NCBI RefSeq assembly: GCF_000420325.1
Contig: NZ_ATUS01000001.1
Location: forward strand, 1,802,463 to 1,866,462
Length of the DNA: 64,000 nt
Reading direction: 5' to 3'
Origin: Spongiibacter tropicus DSM 19543
GTDB lineage: Bacteria > Pseudomonadota > Gammaproteobacteria > Pseudomonadales > Spongiibacteraceae
A program made the translations under genes and the position numbers. Positions within the stretch are counted from its first letter, which is position 1. Each line of letters begins with the position of its first letter. A model generated the notes under the pieces. The model ran no database searches, was not told where the DNA came from, and saw only the letters and a program-made list of their open reading frames with translations. Positions 8,015-16,956 of this stretch are shown in pieces.

Positions 8015-10561
8015 ATGAAAATTCGTATCCGCGCAGCTTCATCGCTGCTTCCCCTGCTTGTTTCCGGCGCAGCCGTTGCCGGCCCCGTTCTGGAAGAAGT
8101 CGTTGTTACGGCACAACTGCGCCAGCAAAGTCTGCAAGATGTGCCGGTCTCGGTGAGTGCCATTGGCGGTGAAAAAATGATGGAGGCGGGCATCGCCAAA
8201 ATCGAAGACCTGCAAGCCTATGTGCCCAACTTCACCATGTCGGAGTCGGGCATTGGCACCGACATCTACATCCGGGGTATCGGCTCCGGCGAGAACCAGG
8301 GCTTTGAGCAATCCGTTGGTATGTATGTCGACGGCATCTACTACGGCCGCGCCCAGCTTGCCCGCGCGCCGTTTCTTGATCTGTCCCGAGTAGAGGTGCT
8401 GCGCGGCCCACAGAATATTCTGCTGGGTAAAAACAGTATTGCCGGTGCCATCAATATCAAGACCGCCGATCCCACCGAGGACTTCGAAGGCAATGTTCAG
8501 CTGACCTACGAGCCCGAGCTGAATGAGCGCATTGTCGACCTGGTATTAAGCGGCCCGATCAGCGACCGCTTCGGCTACCGTTTCGCCGCGCGTAAACGCG
8601 AAATGGATGGCTACATGGAGAACCTCGTACTGGACCGCGACGAAGCACAGCGCGACGAGGAAACCCTGCGCTTTAAACTTTTGTGGGATGTCAGCGACGA
8701 CGTTGTCGCCAATTTCAAAATTGAATCCGGCTCCTTCGATGTCATCGGCCGCACCTCTGAAATCATCACCAACGAGCCCTCCACCGACGACGTCTTCCTG
8801 TTTAATGGCCGCACCTACGGTGAGATTATGGACCGCACCGTCTTCCCCGATCTCGGCGGACTGGGCGGGCTGGTCGGTATCCTTCCGCAATTTCTGCTGG
8901 ACGCCCTGCAGTTACAAGGCAGCGGCGCGCTGGTCGATATCGACTCCGACTCCGGCGTACTGAATAACACTGCCGACCGCAAACGCCACAGCAACGGCGA
9001 CTTCAGTTACAACGACACCTACAATTTTACCGCCAACGTCGACTGGTACCGCGATGGCCACCAGTTCACCTCGATCACCGGCATCATGGGCTACGAATAC
9101 GACGAGGACTGCGACTGCGACTTCACGGGCGCTCCGCTGTTCCAGGTCGAGTTCGAGGAAGAATACAAGCAGTTCAGTCAGGAATTCCGCTGGATTTCGC
9201 CCGCTGGCGAAGAGTTTGAATTTATCGGCGGCCTGTACCTGCAGTACAGCGAGCTGGACTTCTTCGATTCACTGTACCTCCCCTCTGATATCGTGCCGCA
9301 ACTGGTTAATGCTGCCGACCTGATCGAAGGCGGCGCTCGCGGCGACTATGATCCGCTGGCAGGTGCATCCAGCGCCTTCGAAATCGCCGGTATCGGCGAC
9401 GCCGGCAACGCGCTGCGCGGCATCCGCACCCCCCGCACCTTCTACAGCGAGTCGAAAATTGCCTCAACCTTCCTGCAATCTACCTGGAATGTCAGCAGCG
9501 AGTTCCGCCTGACGCTGGGTGGCCGCCTGACATGGGAAAATAAGGAGGGCTCTCGCGACTTCAACTTCACCTTCGAAGACGGCACCGTGCAGCCCGCCGG
9601 AGAAGTGGATACCGCCGCTGCCGTCAGCTTCGGCGCCGAGCGCCACAGCCTGAAAGGCGAGCGCGAAGAAGTGCAGTTTGCGCCGCTGATCAATATTCAG
9701 TGGGACGCCACCGACACGCTGATGGCCTACTTCTCAGCCAGCCGAGGCTACAAGTCTGGCGGCTTCGATGCGCGCTCCAACGCCTCCCCCAGCGCCGACC
9801 CCACGCCGGTCAACCCCAACGCCCTCACCACCAACCAACAGGTGCTGATCGGCAGCTTCGAATTTGAAGAAGAGGAAGCACTGAGCTACGAGCTGGGCTT
9901 TAAAACGTCACTGCTGGACGGCGCCGCCGAGCTGAACGCGGCCCTGTTCCGCACCGAATTCGACAATCTGCAAGTCAGCGTCTTCGATGGCACCCTCGGC
10001 TTTAACGTGGGCAACGCCGCCAGCGCGATCTCACAAGGTCTCGAGCTGGATGGCCGCCTGGCATTGACCGAGAACCTGATACTCGCCGGGGGCCTGGCCT
10101 TCCTCGACTTCGAGTTTCTCGACCATGCCTTCGGCACCTGTATTCAAGACCAGGTACCGGACAACCCCAATGGCGTGAACTGCGACTTCAGTGGCAAGAC
10201 CAACCAGTACGTCGCCGACTATTCCGGCAACCTGCTGCTGTCTTACGAGCGTCCTCTGAGCGACTGGCTGATGTTCCGCGCCAATATCGATGCTATCTTC
10301 ACCGACGAATACCACCCCTCGCCGAACATGGATAATCGCATCAAGCAAGAAGCCTATATCCAGTACAACGGCCGAGTCGCCGTATCAGCCATCGACGGCA
10401 GTTGGGAACTGGCCCTGCTCGGCAAGAACCTCAGTGATGAACTGGTGGTTCTGTACGGCGTAGACGCTCCCACCGCCAAAACGGTTACCGGCGCCACCAC
10501 GCACCACGCGCTGATCAATGCACCACGCACGGTTGCACTGCAAGCCAGCTACCGCTGGTAA
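8015..10561 (+). CDS. TonB-dependent outer-membrane receptor
   Basis: 848 residues. The signal peptide (MKIRIRAASSLLPLLVSGAA) is followed by a TonB-box-like LEEVVVTAQ, a plug (RVEVLRGPQNILLGKNSIAG near residue 130) and a 22-strand-type barrel ending in VALQASYRW with a terminal aromatic residue. A Cys-Asp-rich loop (DEDCDCDF, about residue 365) is likely extracellular. ATG 8015 follows a GAGGG stretch. It is same-strand with fadE but separated by a hairpin and about 235 bases, so it probably has its own promoter. It resembles receptors found near catabolic genes in marine gammaproteobacteria; the substrate is unknown. Confidence 0.93.
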   Translation: MKIRIRAASSLLPLLVSGAAVAGPVLEEVVVTAQLRQQSLQDVPVSVSAIGGEKMMEAGIAKIEDLQAYVPNFTMSESGIGTDIYIRGIGSGENQGFEQSVGMYVDGIYYGRAQLARAPFLDLSRVEVLRGPQNILLGKNSIAGAINIKTADPTEDFEGNVQLTYEPELNERIVDLVLSGPISDRFGYRFAARKREMDGYMENLVLDRDEAQRDEETLRFKLLWDVSDDVVANFKIESGSFDVIGRTSEIITNEPSTDDVFLFNGRTYGEIMDRTVFPDLGGLGGLVGILPQFLLDALQLQGSGALVDIDSDSGVLNNTADRKRHSNGDFSYNDTYNFTANVDWYRDGHQFTSITGIMGYEYDEDCDCDFTGAPLFQVEFEEEYKQFSQEFRWISPAGEEFEFIGGLYLQYSELDFFDSLYLPSDIVPQLVNAADLIEGGARGDYDPLAGASSAFEIAGIGDAGNALRGIRTPRTFYSESKIASTFLQSTWNVSSEFRLTLGGRLTWENKEGSRDFNFTFEDGTVQPAGEVDTAAAVSFGAERHSLKGEREEVQFAPLINIQWDATDTLMAYFSASRGYKSGGFDARSNASPSADPTPVNPNALTTNQQVLIGSFEFEEEEALSYELGFKTSLLDGAAELNAALFRTEFDNLQVSVFDGTLGFNVGNAASAISQGLELDGRLALTENLILAGGLAFLDFEFLDHAFGTCIQDQVPDNPNGVNCDFSGKTNQYVADYSGNLLLSYERPLSDWLMFRANIDAIFTDEYHPSPNMDNRIKQEAYIQYNGRVAVSAIDGSWELALLGKNLSDELVVLYGVDAPTAKTVTGATTHHALINAPRTVALQASYRW

Positions 10562-10572
10562 GCCCGTCCCCG

Positions 10573-10604
10573 CTCTGGCGAAGTCGCTTGCCGCTTCGCC
10601 AGAG
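10573..10604 (+). terminator. Hairpin downstream of second TonB receptor
   Basis: A perfect 11-bp stem, CTCTGGCGAAG (10573-10583) with CTTCGCCAGAG (10594-10604), starting 12 bases after the receptor stop. The downstream sequence is not T-rich, so termination strength is uncertain. Confidence 0.6.
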
Positions 10605-10728
10605 GCATGTAACAATCTTCTGCGGAGACTGCGGCATCTGCGTATACCAAAATTCTCGCGTTCGGATAACGTAATCACATTGGACAACTGTGGTTGATTT
10701 ACCGAGCAGATTTTCAAGGTATACCGAT

Positions 10729-10857
10729 ATGACTCCCGGACTATTTTTACTCGCGTTCGCGGTAGTGCTGGTCGCCTGGCACTCACTGGTTCCCGCCCTC
10801 GGCACCAAACCTGCTGGCGGCGCAGAGAAACCAAGCCAACCGCACGATACGGAGTAA
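10729..10857 (+). CDS. Possible 42-residue single-pass membrane peptide
   Basis: ATG 10729 preceded by AAGG about nine bases upstream. It encodes a hydrophobic segment (residues 4-24, GLFLLAFAVVLVAWHSLVPA), then a short polar, Pro-rich tail ending PSQPHDTE. This is the layout of a small membrane protein: a helix with a soluble tail. It lies in a 514-base interval with no other long gene, after a hairpin and before a strong terminator at 10973-10995, so a short independent transcript is plausible. No family was recognised. It could be chance coding in G+C-rich DNA. Confidence 0.4.
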   Translation: MTPGLFLLAFAVVLVAWHSLVPALGTKPAGGAEKPSQPHDTE

Positions 10858-10871
10858 CGCAATTCAGATGG

Positions 10872-10952
10872 ATGCGTGATCGCACCGTTGCGTTTTTGGG
10901 ACGGGTGACATCACTTTACGGGAAACTGCCGAAATGGGCGGCAGTGGACTAA
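10872..10952 (+). CDS. Possible 26-residue basic peptide ORF
   Basis: A short frame, MRDRTVAFLGRVTSLYGKLP followed by six more residues, starting 14 bases after the preceding small ORF and ending 20 bases before a good intrinsic terminator. Its only support is position: it lies between a membrane-peptide ORF and the terminator. It could equally be untranslated 3' sequence. Confidence 0.2.
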   Translation: MRDRTVAFLGRVTSLYGKLPKWAAVD

Positions 10953-10972
10953 CACGATGACACCGATTTTAT

Positions 10973-10995
10973 GGGGCCTTTCAGGCCCCTTTTTT
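10973..10995 (+). terminator. Intrinsic terminator upstream of hyuA-like gene
   Basis: GGGGCC (10973-10978), loop TTTCA, GGCCCC (10984-10989) and then six Ts (10990-10995). This is a strong plus-strand terminator shape. It closes the small-peptide interval and insulates the hydantoinase-like gene that begins within the next 30-80 bases. Confidence 0.85.
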
Positions 10996-11075
10996 ATGTC
11001 TGCGACACGCCTCCAGAGATCATGACATCTGCCGCTGCAACCGCGACAATGGCTTTTTTTGACAAACAGCAGACT

Positions 11076-13055
11076 ATGGCAGACACAGCATATCTCGGCG
11101 TCGACACCGGCGGCACCTTCACCGACTTTATTCTCGTCGATGGCAAGCACATTGCCTTGCACAAATGCCTGTCCACCCCGGCGCAGCCAGAGCAGGCCAT
11201 ACTGCAGGGCATTGCCGCCCTCGGGCTGAATGCCCGCGTGGCCGACGGCAGCCTGACCGTGGTCCACGGCTCCACCGTCGCCACCAACGCCGCGCTGGAA
11301 GGTAAAGGTGTGCGTACCGCGTATATTGGCAACCGCGGCTTCGCCGATCTCTTGAGCATAGGCCGCCAGACCCGGGAAAAGCTCTACGCACTTCGCCCCG
11401 CCGCAAAGGCTACACCCGTTCCGGCCGAGCTTTGCCTTGAAGCCGACTGCCGCGTCGATGCACAGGGCCAGGTATTACAGCAAATCAGCGCGGAACAGCT
11501 GGCCGAGCTGCGCGCCGCCGTCGACGCGCTGGAGGTCGACGCTGTCGCCATTAATTTACTGTTCTCCTTTCTCAACGACGAGGACGAAAAGGCCATCGAA
11601 GCGGCCATGCCTGACGGTGTATTTTGTGCCCGTTCGTCGGCCATCCTGCCCGAGTACAAGGAATACGAGCGCGGCATGGCAACCTGGCTGAACGCCTGGC
11701 TGGGCCCCAAAGTGCAGAGCTACCTGCAACGTCTGCAAGTGGCGCTGCGCAGTACGCCGCTGTCGATCATGCAATCCTCAGGCGGCACAACCGATGCCCA
11801 CAATGCCGGTAACCGCGCGGTGAATCTGCTGCTATCCGGCCCCGCCGGGGGCTTGGCCGCCGCCCGACAACTTGGGCATAACATCGGCAAAAAACAGCTT
11901 ATCACCTTCGATATGGGCGGAACGTCCAGCGATGTCGCGCTGATCAATGGCGATATTGCACTGACCAGCGAGGGCCGAATCGGGCCCTATCCCGTCGCCG
12001 TGCCCATGGTCGATATGCACACCATTGGCGCCGGTGGCGGCTCCATTGCCAGTCTCGATGACGGTGGACTGCTCAAGGTCGGCCCCGAATCCGCCGGGGC
12101 CGACCCCGGTCCCGCCGCCTATGGCAACGGCGGCACACAGGCAACGGTGACCGACGCCAATGTCGTACTCGGTCGCCTGCCTGCCAACGCGAAACTGGGC
12201 GGCAGCATGAGCTTGCGTTACGACGACGCCCACCGCGCTGTATCGGCGCTGGCCGGAGAGCTGGGTATGGCGACGGAAGAGGCCGCCGCCGGGATTATTG
12301 CGATTGCCAACGAGCACATGGTGCGCGCGCTGCGGCTGATATCCGTTCAGCGCGGCTTCGATCCGGAGGCCTTCAGCCTGTGCTGCTTCGGCGGCGCCGG
12401 CGGCCTGCACATTTGCGAGCTGGCGGAAGCCCTGGGCAGCCGGGAGGTGATCGTCCCCAACCACGGCGGCGTATTCTCGGCGCTGGGGATGTTGCTGGCC
12501 CCACGAGAACGCCAGCTCTCGCGCACCCTCAGTCAACCGCTGGCGGCATTGACTTCAGCAGCACTGCAACGTCCCCTCGACGAGATGCTCAACGAAGGGC
12601 GAACCGCGCTGTTGGCCGAGGGCGTGACCGCGGAGCAAATCCACACACAGTTATCGCTGGATCTGTGCTACCAGGGCCAATCCTACACGCTGAATATTCC
12701 CTATCAGGGCGATCTGAACGACTGCGCCGCCCAGTTTCACCGAGCCCACCAGCAGCGCTATGGCCACGACCTTGCCCTGCCGGTACAACTGGTCAATTTA
12801 CGCATGGCACTGCGTGCCCCCGCCGCTGTCACAGCACTGCCGACACCTGAACCGCAGCCGACCGAACCACCCCGGTATCAGTCAGTGGCCTTTATCGATA
12901 CGCCCGTACCCTGTTACAGCCGCCCGGCACTGGCGGTGGGGCAACAGATCGACGGTCCGGCACTGATCACCGAGGCCGTCGCCACAACCTGGCTGGCGCC
13001 GGGCTGGCGGGGCCGCGTCGATACGCAGGGCCACCTGCTCTTGCACCGCTCATGA
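11076..13055 (+). CDS. Hydantoinase/oxoprolinase family protein, A subunit (HyuA-like)
   Basis: About 659 residues from ATG 11076. Earlier in-frame ATGs exist at 11022 and 11049, but the family start (LGVDTGGTFTDFILVDG) begins right after 11076; no candidate has a convincing ribosome-binding site. Domain order: Hydant_A_N with the phosphate-binding DTGGTFTD motif at the start, a central Hydantoinase_A domain with LLSGPAGGLAAARQLG and ITFDMGGTSSDVALI, and a C-terminal domain. The family hydrolyses cyclic amides (hydantoins, 5-oxoproline) or, in related acetone and acetophenone carboxylases, activates ketones, using ATP. It normally works with a HyuB partner, but none is encoded next to it here. 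The substrate is therefore open. Confidence 0.88.
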   Translation: MADTAYLGVDTGGTFTDFILVDGKHIALHKCLSTPAQPEQAILQGIAALGLNARVADGSLTVVHGSTVATNAALEGKGVRTAYIGNRGFADLLSIGRQTREKLYALRPAAKATPVPAELCLEADCRVDAQGQVLQQISAEQLAELRAAVDALEVDAVAINLLFSFLNDEDEKAIEAAMPDGVFCARSSAILPEYKEYERGMATWLNAWLGPKVQSYLQRLQVALRSTPLSIMQSSGGTTDAHNAGNRAVNLLLSGPAGGLAAARQLGHNIGKKQLITFDMGGTSSDVALINGDIALTSEGRIGPYPVAVPMVDMHTIGAGGGSIASLDDGGLLKVGPESAGADPGPAAYGNGGTQATVTDANVVLGRLPANAKLGGSMSLRYDDAHRAVSALAGELGMATEEAAAGIIAIANEHMVRALRLISVQRGFDPEAFSLCCFGGAGGLHICELAEALGSREVIVPNHGGVFSALGMLLAPRERQLSRTLSQPLAALTSAALQRPLDEMLNEGRTALLAEGVTAEQIHTQLSLDLCYQGQSYTLNIPYQGDLNDCAAQFHRAHQQRYGHDLALPVQLVNLRMALRAPAAVTALPTPEPQPTEPPRYQSVAFIDTPVPCYSRPALAVGQQIDGPALITEAVATTWLAPGWRGRVDTQGHLLLHRS

Positions 13056-13108
13056 CAGCGAGCACGCGGCAGGCTACAGTGTAGACCTCAGGCTCAAGGT
13101 CAACAGTG

Positions 13109-15859
13109 ATGCCAGGACGCGAGGCACTTTCCAAACTCTTCGACCGCGGAATCAATCCACACCGCATTGCCGAGCTGCGCGCCCGCTTCATGCAACTTAA
13201 TACCGCCCGCCTGCAGCGCAATCGCACCGCACTGCAGGAACATCAACGCCTGCTCTTCGATCTGGTGCCGCTGCTGCTGCACGTCAACCATCCCGCACTG
13301 CCAGGCTACGTGAGCCGCCACACTCCCTGTGGTATCGACGGCTACCAGCCCAGTGAGCAGCTGCTCGGCCGCGCCCGACAATCATTGTCCAGCGGCTTCA
13401 GCTACCGCCCCCATGACGGCACGACCCACATCCACAGCCTGTTTGTAATGGGTTCCTGCGGCAGCATCGCTCAGGCCGAGGACTCCGATCTCGATATCTG
13501 GCTCTGCCACCGCAGCGACCTCGACCATAGCGCCCTGCAACAATTGCAGGACAAAGCCGATGCGCTGTCAGCATGGGCTGCTGGCCTCGGTCTGGACCTG
13601 CACTTCTTTCTGATGGACAGCGAGCAATTCCGCCGGGGAGAACGCGAGCGCCTGAGCGCTGACGGCACCGGCACCAGTCAGCATTATTTGCTGTTGGATG
13701 AGTTCTACCGCAGCGCCATTTTGCTGGCTGGCCGCTACCCGATCTGGTGGCTAGTGCCCCCCGATGAGGAGGCCAACTACCCGGAATATACCGCGCTGCT
13801 GCATGTGCAGAATTTTGTCGGTCCGGACGAAAGTATCGACTTCGGCGGGGTAGCGGCGATTCCCGCCGGGGAGTTTATCGGCGCAGGTGTCTGGCAGCTC
13901 TACAAGGCGATCGCCTCGCCGTACAAAGCCCTGCTGAAACTGCTGCTGACCGAAGCCTATGCCAGCGACTACCCCAATGTGCAGGCCATCTGCCTGACAA
14001 TGAAAGCGCGGGTGCACGAGGGCGATACCAACCTCGACGAGTTGGACCCCTACATTATGGTTTACCGTCGCCTGGAGCAGCATCTCCGTCAACGCGGTGA
14101 AAAGGATCGACTGGAGCTGGTACGCCGCGCTTTTTACTTCAAAACCGGCCTGCACCTCTCCCGCCCCGGGCTCAGTAAACAGGCAGACCGACGAACACGA
14201 CTGGAAGCGCTGGTAAAAGAGTGGCAATGGCCGTCTGAAACGCTGCTCAACCTCGACACCCGTCACCGCTGGAAGCTGCGCCGAGTCCGCGACGAACACC
14301 GTTTTCTGGTGGCCGAACTTACCCACAGCTACCGATTTCTGCAGGACTTTGCCGCGCGCAGTCAGCAGTCAGCGCTGATCAACTCTGAAGAAATGACTCT
14401 GCTGGGGCGAAAGCTCTATGCGGCCTTTGAACGCAAGCGCAACAAAATTGAATGGCTCAACCCCGGCATCTCTCCCGACCTTTCTGAGCAACAGCTGTAC
14501 TTCTATACGATCGGCTTCGGCGATCGTCGGCGCTGGGTGGTTAGCAGCAGCCCCCGCAACGACTTCCACAGCGAAACAACGCTCAAGGAGGACGATCAGC
14601 TCTGCCGACTGCTCTGCTGGTGTCTGTGCAACGGACTCGTTCAGGAGAACAGCCGCTTGCGACTGGGCAGCCACAAGCTCGGCGTTACCGAATCCGACCT
14701 CAATCGCCTGGCCTGCTGGCTGCAAAAAGCGCTACCCGCCCGCCTGCCCGCCGCCGACCCCGACAAACACGAGGTTTTCAGCCGCCCCAAAGCACCGGAA
14801 TACGTCCTGCTGTGTATCAACCTCGGACAGGACAGTCTGTCGCAGCTCAGCAGCCAGGGCGTAGGACAGCACCGCAGTTGTTACCCCGTCGCCAACGCCG
14901 AACTGGTCGTCGTCAACAGCTGGGGCGAAGTCTCCGCTACCGCAATCAGTGGCAGCGACACGCTGCTCAACAGTCTTCGCGCTTACCACCAGATCCGCAT
15001 CGCTGCCGACCACGTCGGGGTTAGCCCCACTATCCAGATGCTCTGTTTCAACGATCCCGACGATCAACTCGTCAACCGCCTGCAACAGCTCACCACAAGC
15101 CTCGACAACTGCTTTCAACAGAATGCCAACAGTCGCTACATTCTCAAACTGGCCGACGGATTTCATATTGTCCGGCAGCGCAACAATGAACTGGATGTGG
15201 CAACACTCAGCAGCTACCCTGAATTAATCCAATGTCTGGAGCGGGGACAGGAGCAATTCAGTCCACTGCACCTGGATCCGTTTTGCGTACCTGATTCCGC
15301 ACTCGCCGCCATCGTCGCCCACAGCCACAGCGACGACTGCCATCTTTTTCTTCACCCGCGTGAAGCCCTGGTCGACATTTTTGTCCGCGATGAACGTGGC
15401 TCACTGTGCTACCTCGCCAACGAAAGCCGCGACCCCGAAGCCCTGCTGCAGCAATTGCTGGGCTTTCTCCAACACTGCCGGCAGGAGCAGAACCGTCAGC
15501 ACCGCGTACAGCTTCATTCTCTGCGGCGACAGGACGGCCGCTGGCAGGCTGTGGACTGTCCGCCACCACCCTGTCGCGCCCGCTCCGGACTCTATCTGGA
15601 AGCCATCGCCCACCCCCGGCCCGGCGCTAAACCGGTCTTCGACCTGCGCTGGAATAATCAGTTGCTGTGTCATGCCGACGAGGGCGACAGCGTCTTTCGA
15701 CGACTCGCCAGCCAATTGCGGGAACGCTTCCCCAACCAGCGGCGCTTCTACCTCGACCGGCTCAGTCTGGCAGATTCCGAGCCACAGCAGACCTCGGTCT
15801 ATCTTCGCTACAAGCGCTATGTAGAAGAATTATTGCTTCAAGCGATCAACGAGACTTAA
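13109..15859 (+). CDS. cyaA: Class I adenylate cyclase
   Basis: About 916 residues. It makes cAMP from ATP in the cytoplasm. The N-terminal nucleotidyltransferase-like catalytic domain carries the class I signature GSCGSIAQAEDSDLDIWLCH (about residues 115-135), with the Ser-Asp-x-Asp metal/nucleotide site. A long C-terminal regulatory region follows, as in enterobacterial and Pseudomonas CyaA. The start is ATG 13109, or GTG 13106 directly before it, with AAGG about nine bases upstream. It stands 50 bases after the hydantoinase gene, so co-transcription is possible but functionally unexplained. The window also encodes the cAMP phosphodiesterase CpdA at 39.5 kb. Confidence 0.95.
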   Translation: MPGREALSKLFDRGINPHRIAELRARFMQLNTARLQRNRTALQEHQRLLFDLVPLLLHVNHPALPGYVSRHTPCGIDGYQPSEQLLGRARQSLSSGFSYRPHDGTTHIHSLFVMGSCGSIAQAEDSDLDIWLCHRSDLDHSALQQLQDKADALSAWAAGLGLDLHFFLMDSEQFRRGERERLSADGTGTSQHYLLLDEFYRSAILLAGRYPIWWLVPPDEEANYPEYTALLHVQNFVGPDESIDFGGVAAIPAGEFIGAGVWQLYKAIASPYKALLKLLLTEAYASDYPNVQAICLTMKARVHEGDTNLDELDPYIMVYRRLEQHLRQRGEKDRLELVRRAFYFKTGLHLSRPGLSKQADRRTRLEALVKEWQWPSETLLNLDTRHRWKLRRVRDEHRFLVAELTHSYRFLQDFAARSQQSALINSEEMTLLGRKLYAAFERKRNKIEWLNPGISPDLSEQQLYFYTIGFGDRRRWVVSSSPRNDFHSETTLKEDDQLCRLLCWCLCNGLVQENSRLRLGSHKLGVTESDLNRLACWLQKALPARLPAADPDKHEVFSRPKAPEYVLLCINLGQDSLSQLSSQGVGQHRSCYPVANAELVVVNSWGEVSATAISGSDTLLNSLRAYHQIRIAADHVGVSPTIQMLCFNDPDDQLVNRLQQLTTSLDNCFQQNANSRYILKLADGFHIVRQRNNELDVATLSSYPELIQCLERGQEQFSPLHLDPFCVPDSALAAIVAHSHSDDCHLFLHPREALVDIFVRDERGSLCYLANESRDPEALLQQLLGFLQHCRQEQNRQHRVQLHSLRRQDGRWQAVDCPPPPCRARSGLYLEAIAHPRPGAKPVFDLRWNNQLLCHADEGDSVFRRLASQLRERFPNQRRFYLDRLSLADSEPQQTSVYLRYKRYVEELLLQAINET

Positions 15860-15874
15860 AGAAAACAACAAACT

Positions 15875-15896
15875 ACTGCGGAGGCACGACCGCAGT
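15875..15896 (+). terminator. Weak hairpin after cyaA
   Basis: ACTGCGG (15875-15881) pairs with CCGCAGT (15890-15896), a 7-bp stem with an 8-base loop, 16 bases after the cyaA stop. No T-run follows, so this is a low-strength candidate. Confidence 0.3.
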
Positions 15897-15932
15897 GATC
15901 ACCTATACAGTAACAACAGGAAACACTGAGTT

Positions 15933-16214
15933 ATGGAAGACAAAACATTAACTTACGGAAAATACTGGGCTGCTATTAAAGATGGAAAAGTCGTCAACTA
16001 TCTTTCCATGCGCACGTCCAATGACATTGATTTCGAAGAGTTTCGCAGCCAAGCAATACGCACTCTCGAACTTCTAGGGGAAGTGAAGTCCGGAGAGATT
16101 ATTTCTCGTGGTGGCAAAAGGCTGTTCCTGCAACGACTTTCCCACACCAATCGAGGCAAATCACCAAGAGCGCCACGAGAATATCCACTACCTGCGCCAA
16201 TCGTGTTGGAATAA
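15933..16214 (+). CDS. Small hypothetical protein
   Basis: 93 residues, not recognised. The first 70 look like a compact soluble domain (KYWAAIKDGKVVNYLSMRTS, then DFEEFRSQAIRTLELLGEVK). The last 20 are basic and proline-rich (RGKSPRAPREYPLPAPIVLE). There is no signal peptide or membrane segment. AGGAAAC lies about 11 bases before ATG 15933. It converges with the DoxX gene and shares a hairpin terminator with it. Confidence 0.6.
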   Translation: MEDKTLTYGKYWAAIKDGKVVNYLSMRTSNDIDFEEFRSQAIRTLELLGEVKSGEIISRGGKRLFLQRLSHTNRGKSPRAPREYPLPAPIVLE

Positions 16215-16223
16215 ACCACATGA

Positions 16224-16267
16224 GACGCTGCCCATCATCAACCCCGATTTTGGGTCAGCGTCTTTAT
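16224..16267. terminator. Shared hairpin terminator between convergent genes
   Basis: GACGCTGCCCA (16224-16234) pairs with TGGG-T-CAGCGTC (16251-16262), leaving one bulge, and is followed by TTTATT on the plus strand. It sits between the plus-strand hypothetical gene and the minus-strand DoxX gene and could stop both. Confidence 0.65.
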
Positions 16268-16908
16268 TCCCAAAAACGACGCGCCCACCAATAATCCACA
16301 CTCAAATATCGTCCCGCGCCGGTAAAGAACAGCGACAGCAGCATGATGAAGTAGGTGGCCGCAAATTCGATACCGTTGTTAAGCACCACAAAGGGACCTG
16401 TTTCCGTCAGCCAGTTGTAGTGGCCATGCTCCTGCAGCAGGCCACGCGCGGCGTCCAGCCGTTTGCTGACTTCTTCACTGTTTTGCAAACTGGCCTCGGC
16501 ACCGGGAACGCCGATAGCGGCCAGCGGCTGCGACATGCTGGTGGCAGGGTCAGAGGGGGCGATCGCATACCAGCCGTTGTCCCAATGCACCGCGAACGCC
16601 GCTACCAGCATGGTCACCATCAACGGCACGGCGATATAGCGGGTAGCCAGACCCAGCAACAGGAAGACACCCCCTAACAGCTCGGTGGCAACGGCGAGAA
16701 AGGCCATCAGCCAGGGCAGGGGCAGGCCCAGTCCCCAGTCGGCATTGCCAAACCATTCCACCGTGCTGTCGAAAGCCAGCAGCTTGTTCAAGCCCGCAGA
16801 AATAAACACCGGTGCGAGAAACAGGCGAAGCAGCAGCGGGGCGATAAAGTCGAGCTGACGACTGCCGTCAAGCCAGCCATGTACACGCTGCGGCAGGGAT
16901 CGAATCAT
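16264..16908 (-). CDS. DoxX family membrane protein
   Basis: 214 residues with about four membrane helices (around residues 25-45, 65-88, 93-110 and 178-195). The pattern LLRLFLAPVFISAGLNKLL is the usual DoxX opening. A long soluble loop (about residues 112-165) lies between helices 3 and 4. DoxX proteins commonly close hvf/bufferin operons and may handle electrons or quinones in the membrane; the exact role is not established. It is the last gene of the sigma-antiSigma-hvfABC run, 48 bases after hvfC. Confidence 0.88.
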   Translation of the reverse strand: MIRSLPQRVHGWLDGSRQLDFIAPLLLRLFLAPVFISAGLNKLLAFDSTVEWFGNADWGLGLPLPWLMAFLAVATELLGGVFLLLGLATRYIAVPLMVTMLVAAFAVHWDNGWYAIAPSDPATSMSQPLAAIGVPGAEASLQNSEEVSKRLDAARGLLQEHGHYNWLTETGPFVVLNNGIEFAATYFIMLLSLFFTGAGRYLSVDYWWARRFWE

Positions 16909-16956
16909 GATGAGTCTCCCGAAAGATTGGGGCGTTGAGAATTCAATAAACCGGAT

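Noticed and set aside
11384-12536. Long minus-strand frames opposite the hydantoinase-like gene
   Set aside because: They mirror codon periodicity of a strong plus-strand gene in G+C-rich DNA and have no domain signal.
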